From assembly GCA_964634605.1 (NCBI GenBank), contig CAZWLJ010000015.1, forward strand, positions 1 through 57,531: 57,531 nucleotides of DNA, in the 5' to 3' direction. The notes under the pieces were generated by a model, which did not search any database, had not been told where the DNA came from, and saw only the letters and a program-made list of their open reading frames with translations. Of this stretch, positions 51,135 through 57,531 are shown one piece after another. How positions within the stretch are numbered: position 1 is the first letter of the stretch; each line of letters starts with the position of its first letter. Made by a program: the position numbers and the translations under genes. The stretch is from UPXZ01 sp964634605 (GTDB lineage: Bacteria; Bacteroidota; Bacteroidia; Bacteroidales; Paludibacteraceae).

Positions 51135-51890
51135 ATGACACGAGAAAATTTTCTGGATTTGTCGGTTACAAACTGGGGCGAAGTGAAAAACCGCCGGTAC
51201 GACATGGCAATTCTTCCCTGGGGAGCAGTGGAACCGCATAATTATCACCTGCCGTACGTGACCGATTCCGTTCTGACGCACGAAATTGCAAAAGATTGTG
51301 CCGGAAGGGCTTTTGAAAAGGCCAATGTAATGGCTATGGTGATGCCGCCGCTATATCTCGGTGCGCAAAATCCCGGTCAGTGGGATTTGCCTTTTTGTGT
51401 CCATTTCAATGCTGAAACACAGAAAGCGGTTTTGTCAGACATCGTTGCATCGTTGTACGTGCAGGGATTGAGGAAATTGGTCATCATTAATGGTCACGGA
51501 GGCAATACCTTCAAGCCGATGATACGTGATTTTGCGATGAAATATCCCGATTTTTTAATTTTACAGTGCGATTGGTGGACTTTTATTCCCCGAAGCGGAT
51601 ATTTCGAAGAAGAAATCGATGAACATGCCGGTGAGCAGGAAACTTCCGTCATGATGCATTACCACCCGGAATGGGTGAACCTCCGGACAGCAGGCGATGG
51701 AACTCCTTCACCCTGGAATCTGGAGTCGCTGAACAACAAAACAGCCTGGATGCCCCGCCACTGGCAAAAAACAACATCCGACACCGGAATCGGGAACCCG
51801 AAAAAATCGACACCTGAAAAAGGAGGGAAATATGTAAATGATGTAATTGAAAAAATAGCAACCCTGCTGATTGAACTGAAAAATATATAA
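51135..51890 (+). CDS. creatininase family amidohydrolase
   Basis: Metal-dependent amidohydrolase of 251 aa. The start at 51135 (ATG) is preferred over a TTG two codons upstream. The metal-binding motif reads WGAVEPHNYHLPYVTDS (Glu, His, His and Asp ligands), close to the family consensus GSxEQHGPHLP. The second motif is INGHGGN, and the acid EIDEHAGEQETSVMMHYHPE lies in the C-terminal half. The family includes creatininase and mycofactocin- or formamide-type hydrolases; the substrate of Bacteroidetes members is not known. It follows the MFS gene and precedes the cyclophilin gene by 8 bp, so the three may share a transcript. Confidence 0.9.
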   Translation: MTRENFLDLSVTNWGEVKNRRYDMAILPWGAVEPHNYHLPYVTDSVLTHEIAKDCAGRAFEKANVMAMVMPPLYLGAQNPGQWDLPFCVHFNAETQKAVLSDIVASLYVQGLRKLVIINGHGGNTFKPMIRDFAMKYPDFLILQCDWWTFIPRSGYFEEEIDEHAGEQETSVMMHYHPEWVNLRTAGDGTPSPWNLESLNNKTAWMPRHWQKTTSDTGIGNPKKSTPEKGGKYVNDVIEKIATLLIELKNI

Positions 51891-51898
51891 AAAAGCGT

Positions 51899-52618
51899 AT
51901 GAGAAGGTATTTCAATATTCTGTTGATTTTAAGCTTGATAGCTGTAGCAGGTTCAGCATGTTCGTCTGCCGGTAAAATCAGCAACAGGAAAGAACCTAAA
52001 GTGGAGATTAAAACCACCAGGGGAATTATAGTCGTGAAGCTTTACAATGAGACTCCGCTGCACCGTGATAATTTTGTGAAACTGGTTCAGGAAAAATTCT
52101 ACAACGGACTTCTTTTTCACCGGGTTATTGACGGTTTTATGATTCAGGGAGGCGACCCCGATTCAAAAAATGCAAAACCGGATTCGGAGCTTGGAAACGG
52201 AGATGTGGGTTACACCATTCCGGCCGAGTTCCGGACTCCTGCTATTTATCATCGAAAGGGAGCGCTGGCAGCTGCCCGGACGGGCGACAATGAAAACCCG
52301 CAGAAAGCTTCATCCGGTTGCCAGTTCTACATTGTGGAAGGGAAAAAATTTACTGATAAGGAACTTGACAACATGCAGGCAGGCAAAATAGCACGCTACG
52401 GCAACCAGGCCAACGATTCCGTTTATAAATTCAGCCTCAAGGCCCGTGCCGATTACAGAACCATAGGCGGAACACCCCATCTGGATGGCAACTATACCGT
52501 TTTTGGGGAAGTGGTGAAGGGATTAGACGTGGTCGAAAAAATCTCTGTCGTCAAAACAAACGAATCAGACCGGCCTCTTGAAGATGTCCGGATTATTTCA
52601 ATGAAAATCGTCAGATAA
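51899..52618 (+). CDS. peptidylprolyl isomerase (cyclophilin), lipoprotein
   Basis: Cyclophilin-type isomerase of 239 aa that speeds proline cis-trans isomerisation, here outside the cytoplasm: the signal ends in GSACS with a lipidation cysteine near residue 21. The fold markers are VKLYNETPLHRDNFVKLV, FHRVIDGFMIQGGDP with the catalytic Arg-Met-Gln set, GALAAARTGDNENP, SSGCQFYIVEG and YTVFGEVVKGLDVVEKI. It contains an insertion of about 35 residues (KKFTDKELDNMQAGKI...) before GGTPHLDGNYTVFG, typical of the Bacteroidetes envelope type. It ends in a terminator. Confidence 0.95.
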   Translation: MRRYFNILLILSLIAVAGSACSSAGKISNRKEPKVEIKTTRGIIVVKLYNETPLHRDNFVKLVQEKFYNGLLFHRVIDGFMIQGGDPDSKNAKPDSELGNGDVGYTIPAEFRTPAIYHRKGALAAARTGDNENPQKASSGCQFYIVEGKKFTDKELDNMQAGKIARYGNQANDSVYKFSLKARADYRTIGGTPHLDGNYTVFGEVVKGLDVVEKISVVKTNESDRPLEDVRIISMKIVR

Positions 52619-52645
52619 AAAAAGCTGCTTAACGGCAGCTTTTTT
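52618..52645. terminator. bidirectional terminator
   Basis: 11-bp arms AAAAAAGCTGC / GCAGCTTTTTT with a 6-base loop, overlapping the last base of the cyclophilin gene and 9 bp from the end of the convergent membrane-protein gene. Confidence 0.9.
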
Positions 52646-52653
52646 CATGTAGT

Positions 52654-53184
52654 TCAAACCATTGTACCACCGGATAATGTATGTATCATCCCGAAAGAGA
52701 AAATCAAAACCGGAATCATAAGCAGCAGAAGCGACAGTGAAATAATAGTCACAATTCCTATAAATGCCGAAAGCTGCTTCATCTTTTTAAGTCCTTCATT
52801 CAGGCTCACCTGGTCATTACTCTGTATCCCTTTTTTTATCCTTATCGAAAAGCCGTACAGATAATAGTAAGGAATAAAATAGATGACTGCCATCAGAATG
52901 TAAAAAATTCCGAAGAAATAAAAAGGCATTGGTAAATACTGAAACATCTCGAAATCCTGGTATTCACTCAGTACGGGCGAAATAAAAAACACTCCCAGAC
53001 TGCCCGACAACATGACTGCAATCATTGCAAAACCTACAATAGCTATGAATTTTGACCATTTGGCTGATGTCAGAAGGAATGACTTACCTTCTTTACCGAT
53101 TATCAACAAATCGTTTGAATTTTCCACACTTTGTGGCTGCTGCATCTCGTCAGAGTTAGTGTTTGCTTGCTGTAAATCTACCAT
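52654..53184 (-). CDS. DUF5362-like small membrane protein
   Basis: Protein of 176 aa from the ATG at 53184; a longer frame starting at 53253 lacks a comparable start context. The N-terminus (1-40) is polar and Gln/Ser-rich. Four hydrophobic segments follow (about 45-70, 82-107, 110-130 and 145-170), with the loop YGFSIRIKKGIQSNDQVSLNEGLKKMKQL between the third and fourth, the recognisable pattern of DUF5362 proteins in Bacteroidetes. No enzymatic motif is seen. It converges on the cyclophilin gene. Function unknown. Confidence 0.65.
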   Translation of the reverse strand: MVDLQQANTNSDEMQQPQSVENSNDLLIIGKEGKSFLLTSAKWSKFIAIVGFAMIAVMLSGSLGVFFISPVLSEYQDFEMFQYLPMPFYFFGIFYILMAVIYFIPYYYLYGFSIRIKKGIQSNDQVSLNEGLKKMKQLSAFIGIVTIISLSLLLLMIPVLIFSFGMIHTLSGGTMV

Positions 53185-53380
53185 AATATTTAGTTTTTTT
53201 TGATTAAATTTAATTAGCCATTCATTCGGTGCGGTTATGAAATCTGTTTTCATAAATATGAAGGAATAAAACGCCCGATTATCAATCAGATAATGAAAAC
53301 GTAAAGATAGTCTAATATTGTAAATTATCTAAATATTAATAACATTTTTACAATTTCAGCCGGTTTTTATACCCAATGAA

Positions 53381-53413
53381 TTGAGAATGAATCAAAAATA
53401 TTTGGTAACTTTG
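53381..53413 (+). promoter_or_regulatory. mutA promoter
   Basis: TTG (53381-53383) and TAACTTTG (53406-53413) with 22-bp spacing match the Bacteroidetes -33/-7 pattern. The leader would be about 35-40 nt. Confidence 0.65.
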
Positions 53414-53455
53414 CACACCTGATTTTAAGACATATATTACATAACGAAATAAATT

Positions 53456-55369
53456 ATGGCAGACAAAAAATTGAATTTATTGGCTGAATTTCCTGTTGTA
53501 TCAACCGAACAATGGAAAGATGTAGTTATCAAAGATTTAAAGGGTGCAGAATACGATAAAAAACTCGTGTGGCGCACCAATGAAGGATTTAATGTACAAC
53601 CCTTCTACCGTTCGGAAGATATCGACGGGCTGAAACTCACAGATGTAAAACCCGGTGCATTTCCTTACGTTCGCAGTACAAAACCCACTAACGACTGGTT
53701 AATCCGTCAGGATATCAAAGTGGAAAATGCCGCAGAGGCTAACAGGAAAGCGTTGGATATGCTGAACCGCGGAGTCACTTCGCTGGGTTTCGAATTGAAA
53801 AAAGCAGATTTATCTCCTCAATACATTGCCGAATTGCTCAGGAATATAGTACCTACGGCCGTGGAGTTGAATTTCAGGATATGCGTGAGCCGTGGAGCTG
53901 ATTTGGCAACCATTCTCACTGATTACTACAAAGCAAACGGTTTTTATGCCGACCCCGCACTACTTGTTGGTTCTATCAGTGTCGATCCCATCAATCGTAT
54001 GCTGCTGAAAGGAAAAGACTTGTCAAAGGATTTTGTGCTTGAAAGAATCAAATCTGTTGTGCAGGCCGCCATGGGATTGCCATTCTATAAAGTGGTGGGT
54101 GTCAACGCTGTAACTCTCAGTAATGCAGGTGCTTTCTGCGCTCAGGAACTCGGGTACGCACTTGCCTGGGGAAATGAATACCTGTCTCAACTCATTGAAG
54201 GAGGCGTTGAAAAATCAATAGCTGCAAAGAAAATAAAGTTCAATTTCGGAGTTGGCAGCAATTATTTCATGGAAATAGCCAAATTCCGTGCTGCGCGCAT
54301 GTTGTGGGCACAAATCGTGATGGCTTACCAACCCGCATGCCTGCGCGATGAATGCCCTAACAACAAACCCGACGGTCTGTGCCGTTGCTCGGCAAAAATG
54401 CGCATTCATGCCGAAACTACCCAGTTTAACATGACTGTATTCGATGCCAACGTGAATATGCTCCGCACCCAGACCGAAGCTATGAGCGCCACTATCGCCG
54501 GAGTTGACAGTCTGACTGTAATGCCGTACGATGTAACCTATAAAAATTCCGATGAATTTTCAGAACGAATTGCCCGTAATCAGCAATTACTGCTGAAAGA
54601 AGAAAGTCACTTCGATAAAGTAACCGACCCTGCTGCAGGTTCGTACTATATCGAAACACTCACCAGAGAACTTGCCGAACAAGCCTGGAAAATATTCCTT
54701 GAAGTGGAAGAGCAGGGAGGATTCTTTGAAATGGTTAAATCCGGTTCTGTTCAGAAAGTGGTGAAAAATACCGCTGCCAAACGATTGAAAGATATTTCGA
54801 GCCGCAAAGAAGTGTTGCTCGGAACAAATCAGTTCCCGAATTTTACTGAAAGAGCTGAAAGTAAAGTTGAAAATAAGGAAGTAATTGCCTCTAATGTAGG
54901 CGGATGCGGTTGTTCATCGACAGGTGTTGAAACCCTGGAGCCTGTTCGCGGAGCCAAAGAATTTGAAGAGCTCCGTTTCGCAACCGAAAATTCAGGCAAA
55001 ACTCCTAAAGTATTTATGCTTACCATAGGCAGTCTGGCTATGAGGCTGGCACGTGCCCAGTTCTCATCCAACTTTTTTGCATGTGCAGGTTACGACATCA
55101 TCGACAATCTCGGTTTCGAAACTGTTGCAGAAGGAGTAAAAGCTGCTTTGGAAGCAAAAGCAGATATCGTAGTGCTTTGCTCGAGCGATGATGAATATGC
55201 TGTATTTGCGCCTGAAGCCTATGATTTGCTCAATGATAAAGCATTGCTGGTGGTGGCCGGAGCGCCCGCCTGCATGGACGAACTTAAAGCAAAAGGCATC
55301 GGGTACTTCATCAGCGTGAAATCAAATGTACTCGATACGCTGAAAGGATTTAATGAGAAATTATTTTAG
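53456..55369 (+). CDS. mutA: methylmalonyl-CoA mutase small subunit
   Basis: Non-catalytic subunit of 637 aa of the adenosylcobalamin enzyme that interconverts succinyl-CoA and methylmalonyl-CoA in propionate formation. It has the TIM-barrel domain (about 30-470), with KMRIHAETTQFNMTVFDANVNMLRTQTEAMSA and the GSYYIETLTRELAEQAW segment of the family. It also has a B12-binding-like C-domain (about 510-637) that lacks the D-x-H-x-x-G cobalamin ligand, as normal for MutA. Cysteine clusters occur at ECPNNKPDGLCRC and GGCGCSSTG (near residue 483). mutB, which normally follows directly, is absent downstream; a 425-bp non-coding stretch and a MenA-like gene follow instead. Confidence 0.95.
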   Translation: MADKKLNLLAEFPVVSTEQWKDVVIKDLKGAEYDKKLVWRTNEGFNVQPFYRSEDIDGLKLTDVKPGAFPYVRSTKPTNDWLIRQDIKVENAAEANRKALDMLNRGVTSLGFELKKADLSPQYIAELLRNIVPTAVELNFRICVSRGADLATILTDYYKANGFYADPALLVGSISVDPINRMLLKGKDLSKDFVLERIKSVVQAAMGLPFYKVVGVNAVTLSNAGAFCAQELGYALAWGNEYLSQLIEGGVEKSIAAKKIKFNFGVGSNYFMEIAKFRAARMLWAQIVMAYQPACLRDECPNNKPDGLCRCSAKMRIHAETTQFNMTVFDANVNMLRTQTEAMSATIAGVDSLTVMPYDVTYKNSDEFSERIARNQQLLLKEESHFDKVTDPAAGSYYIETLTRELAEQAWKIFLEVEEQGGFFEMVKSGSVQKVVKNTAAKRLKDISSRKEVLLGTNQFPNFTERAESKVENKEVIASNVGGCGCSSTGVETLEPVRGAKEFEELRFATENSGKTPKVFMLTIGSLAMRLARAQFSSNFFACAGYDIIDNLGFETVAEGVKAALEAKADIVVLCSSDDEYAVFAPEAYDLLNDKALLVVAGAPACMDELKAKGIGYFISVKSNVLDTLKGFNEKLF

Positions 55370-55794
55370 AGCAAAGAGCAGGAAAAAAAATTATTTCGGG
55401 AAGTAGGATATTCGGATCTGATCCATTGATATAGTAACTGACATCCACAAACTTATAAATTCTTTTCGGGATTTTGAAAAGTTTGGATTTGTTTCATAAA
55501 TACAGTGTGCTCCGGTTACTTATCCTGCCAATATCTCTAAAGGTTCTGCCAGATCAGGCAACAAAGATTTTGCAGGATTTCCTGAAATGTCGTCAGGCTC
55601 AATACCTGAACCCGAAACAGAATTAATTGTACCTGATAAATCAGGATACTCAAATCTCTAAGAGTTATCATTACTGGCAAAATAGAATTGAAGCGATGTG
55701 AAATACTTCAAAAGGTTTTTTTAATCAATTAATCAAAAAAGAGTAATCGTTTTTAGAATCTTTGTTCTTTGTTATTTACTCATTAATGCATAAT
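55370..55794. other. 425-bp intergenic region with TCAGG/CCTGA inverted repeats
   Basis: No intact gene is seen between mutA and the prenyltransferase gene. The stretch about 55590-55645 holds several nested inverted repeats built on TCAGG and CCTGA, such as TCAGGCTCAATACCTGA (55593-55609) and CCTGATAAATCAGG (55632-55645). A stop-bounded frame of 54 codons without an early start (about 55500-55662) reads through this part and could be a decayed gene fragment. The right end (55710-55794) is AT-rich and may contain the prenyltransferase promoter, though no exact TAnnTTTG box was found. Confidence 0.45.
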
Positions 55795-56697
55795 ATGAAA
55801 CACACCCTTAAAGAATGGTTTATGGTAACGCGTCCCTGGGGCTACGCGTTGTCCATTATGCCGGCCGTACTAGCAGTGTCATATGTTTTTTACCTGAACA
55901 GCATTGCACCGATGGATGTGAACTGGTGGTACGGAATTCTGGCTGTCATCGCGTCACCGATCTTACAGGCAGGCGGCAACATGATGAGCGATTATTACGA
56001 CTATAAGCATAACGTGGACCGCGAGGATACTTACGGTTCAAGCCGGATGCTTGTCAACAAGCAGTTTAAACCTCAGGAAGTATACTGGTTTAGTATTTCG
56101 ATGATGGTGCTTGGAAATCTCATCGGAATCTATTTATTGATGAATACTTCAGTTCATTTACTGTGGATAGGGCTTGCAGGGCTTATCGGTTCGTATTTCT
56201 ACTTTTTCATGAAATACCGTGCCTTGGGTGATTTGAATATTTTTATCATCTACGGGCAGTTGATTTCGCTGGGTACTTACCTGGTTATGACCAACATGCT
56301 TAGCTGGCAAATGCTGCTTGTAGCAGCAGCACCCGGGCTTCTGATTGTAGCTGTGCTGCATGCCAACAATACCCGTGATATCAAGCACGACAGTGTTGCA
56401 AAAATTAAAACCGCAGCCATGATATTAGGAGTTAAAGGCTCCAAAGTCTATTACGATGCTTTACTCATTGGTGCTTATGCATTGATTGTAGTTTGTGTGA
56501 TTTTCGGAATTCAGCATTGGGCAACAATGATTATTTTCCTGTCATTTCCCTTAGCATGGAAGAACATCAAACTAATGCGTACGGCTGAAATGGAAAAACC
56601 GGAAAATATCCAGCGGCTGGATGAAGGTACAGCTCAGCTGGTGATGATTTATATGCTGCTTTTAGTTGTTGGAAACTTTGTGGGTGGACTGATATAG
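55795..56697 (+). CDS. UbiA-family prenyltransferase, MenA type (1,4-dihydroxy-2-naphthoate polyprenyltransferase)
   Basis: Membrane enzyme of 300 aa that probably attaches a polyprenyl chain to dihydroxynaphthoate in menaquinone synthesis. The ATG at 55795 is chosen; 55786 is equally possible. About nine helices are visible. The first aspartate-rich motif is GNMMSDYYDYKHNVDRED; the second is NNTRDIKHD in the later loop (ANNTRDIKHDSVAKIKT). The N-terminus VTRPWGYALSIMPAVLA is typical of MenA. Menaquinone is the quinone of anaerobic Bacteroidetes respiration with fumarate reductase. It starts a likely two-gene unit with the CPBP protease, 56 bp apart. Confidence 0.88.
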   Translation: MKHTLKEWFMVTRPWGYALSIMPAVLAVSYVFYLNSIAPMDVNWWYGILAVIASPILQAGGNMMSDYYDYKHNVDREDTYGSSRMLVNKQFKPQEVYWFSISMMVLGNLIGIYLLMNTSVHLLWIGLAGLIGSYFYFFMKYRALGDLNIFIIYGQLISLGTYLVMTNMLSWQMLLVAAAPGLLIVAVLHANNTRDIKHDSVAKIKTAAMILGVKGSKVYYDALLIGAYALIVVCVIFGIQHWATMIIFLSFPLAWKNIKLMRTAEMEKPENIQRLDEGTAQLVMIYMLLLVVGNFVGGLI

Positions 56698-56753
56698 AAC
56701 TCAAATTATCTCCCAAATGGGAAAATTTGTCAGAAAGAATCTGATTATCAATA

Positions 56754-57428
56754 ATGACAAAGGAAAAAATTAAGAATACAAACAGTTCTGTTCAGTCTCT
56801 ATCCAAATCAAATCATTTTGGAGTATGGGGACCAATTCTCCTTGCTGCTATTCTATGGTTTGTCATGTTTTCAGTCTGGACAAAACATTTTTTTAATTTC
56901 TGGATCGGAATCGCGGTGTCAGCTGCCATATTAATGGTGATTTCATTCATGTTACGAAAGGACTTGATCAAACAATTCCATTTCTCATGGAAATCAATCG
57001 GACTCGGATTATTTTCGGCTGTTGTTCTTTGGGTAATATTTTATTTTGGCGAGTTTTTTTCAGGTTTGCTTTTTGGATTTGCCCGGGGGCAGGTCGACAG
57101 CATTTACGCCCTTAAAGAAGGACAGAATAAGCTCTGGATTGCACTCGGACTTCTTTTTGTTATGGGACCGGCCGAAGAAATCTTCTGGCGTGGTTACGTG
57201 CAGCAGTTGCTCGCGGATAGATTCGGTGAATGGAAAGGCTTCGTTATTGCAACATTTATATATGCGCTCATTCATATCTGGTCATTCAATTTTATCCTGG
57301 TTATGGCAGCCCTGGTTTGCGGAATTTTCTGGGGATTGATGTACCGGTACAACAGGAATCTGGTGCCGCTGATCATTTCACACGCAGTATGGGATGTGGC
57401 GGTGTTTATTCTGGTGCCGATTATGTAA
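56754..57428 (+). CDS. CPBP family intramembrane metalloprotease
   Basis: Membrane protein of 224 aa of the CAAX-protease/bacteriocin-processing (abortive infection) family. Seven or eight helices. The catalytic motif EE-x3-R is present (GPAEEIFWRGYVQQLL), with FIYALIHIWSFNF supplying His and Asn-type ligands and LIISHAVWDVAVF the last His/Asp motif. These enzymes cleave within membranes or process prenylated peptides; in bacteria many are of unknown role or linked to bacteriocin immunity. The position after a MenA-type gene suggests envelope housekeeping rather than defence. The N-terminus (1-22) is hydrophilic and Ser/Lys-rich. Confidence 0.9.
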   Translation: MTKEKIKNTNSSVQSLSKSNHFGVWGPILLAAILWFVMFSVWTKHFFNFWIGIAVSAAILMVISFMLRKDLIKQFHFSWKSIGLGLFSAVVLWVIFYFGEFFSGLLFGFARGQVDSIYALKEGQNKLWIALGLLFVMGPAEEIFWRGYVQQLLADRFGEWKGFVIATFIYALIHIWSFNFILVMAALVCGIFWGLMYRYNRNLVPLIISHAVWDVAVFILVPIM

Positions 57429-57467
57429 GGAGTAAGAGGTAAGAGGTAAGGAGTAAGAGGTAAGGAG
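57429..57467. repeat. heptamer tandem repeat
   Basis: Five consecutive 7-bp units alternating GGAGTAA and GAGGTAA, plus a partial sixth. It directly follows the CPBP stop codon. Simple repeats of this kind commonly border insertion points in Bacteroidetes intergenic DNA. Confidence 0.85.
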
Positions 57468-57476
57468 AATTGATTT

Positions 57477-57531
57477 TGTCTAGTCCTGAAATAGGTTTAC
57501 AAAAAAGTAAACAACATTCAGGATTATGAGA
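57477..57531 (+). mobile_element. probable left end of an insertion sequence (truncated by window)
   Basis: TGTCTAGTCCTGAAATAGG starts a segment with two nested inverted repeats: TCCTGAA (57484-57490) with TTCAGGA (57517-57523), and GTTTAC (57495-57500) with GTAAAC (57507-57512). An ATG at 57526 after a purine-rich step may be the first codon of a transposase frame. The style of the terminus recalls IS3-family ends found in Bacteroidetes, but that is recollection and not a match I can test. Only 55 bp are visible. Confidence 0.4.

Noticed and set aside
1..57531. CRISPR array, rRNA operon or prophage genes
   Set aside because: No regularly spaced direct repeats, rRNA-like blocks or phage structural genes were seen on either strand.

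Overview
The window reads as chromosomal DNA of a Bacteroidales bacterium. Seen directly: SusC/SusD-type genes, type IX secretion (T9SS) components PorU and PorV, a T9SS-type C-terminal sorting domain, many lipoprotein signal peptides, and several upstream sites fitting the Bacteroidetes -7 consensus TAnnTTTG. The combination of T9SS, a methylmalonyl-CoA mutase subunit (propionate route) and a glycogen operon would suit a Paludibacter-like or Dysgonomonas-like lineage; that placement is inference. No rRNA, tRNA or CRISPR array was recognised.

Layout. 1-4.0 kb: exopolysaccharide export tyrosine kinase with a Gly-Tyr tail, then a nucleotidyltransferase-fold protein. 4.1-7.5 kb: small histone-like protein, methyltransferase and a lipoprotein S9 peptidase. 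7.7-13.1 kb: an ECF sigma factor translationally coupled to a protein that seems to join a cytoplasmic N-terminus, one inner-membrane helix, a long linker and an outer-membrane-barrel-like domain, followed by four lipoproteins including an inhibitory-type serpin. This is the most unusual block. 13.3-18.7 kb: a DUF4923 lipoprotein facing a glycogen operon (debranching enzyme, GT4-type synthase, GH57). 19-21.8 kb: rhomboid protease plus three poorly characterised membrane or exported proteins. 22-26.1 kb: clpB divergent from rex, with rex coupled to an FAH-family hydrolase. 26.2-31.9 kb: porU, porV, ispF. 32-35.6 kb: ZIP transporter, exported protein, YifB/ComM-like ATPase.

35.7-46.5 kb (minus strand): a polysaccharide utilisation locus (PUL) made of a DUF6377/HTH regulator, SusC, SusD, a SusE-position glycan-binding lipoprotein and a GH30 hydrolase. 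Downstream lies a T9SS-sorted protein built from three repeats that resemble carbohydrate-binding modules. The set resembles known beta-1,6-glucan loci (GH30_3 with SusCD). 46.9-53.2 kb: catalase, acyltransferase, MFS transporter, creatininase-family enzyme, cyclophilin lipoprotein, small DUF5362-like membrane protein. 53.4-57.5 kb: mutA without an adjacent mutB, an odd 425-bp gap with TCAGG/CCTGA inverted repeats, a MenA-type prenyltransferase, a CPBP protease, heptamer tandem repeats, and what looks like the left end of an insertion sequence cut by the window edge.

Functional themes are envelope biogenesis and export, glycan capture and storage, redox and stress responses (Rex, ClpB, catalase), and propionate-type fermentation. 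Most convergent gene pairs are separated by strong, often bidirectional, hairpin terminators.
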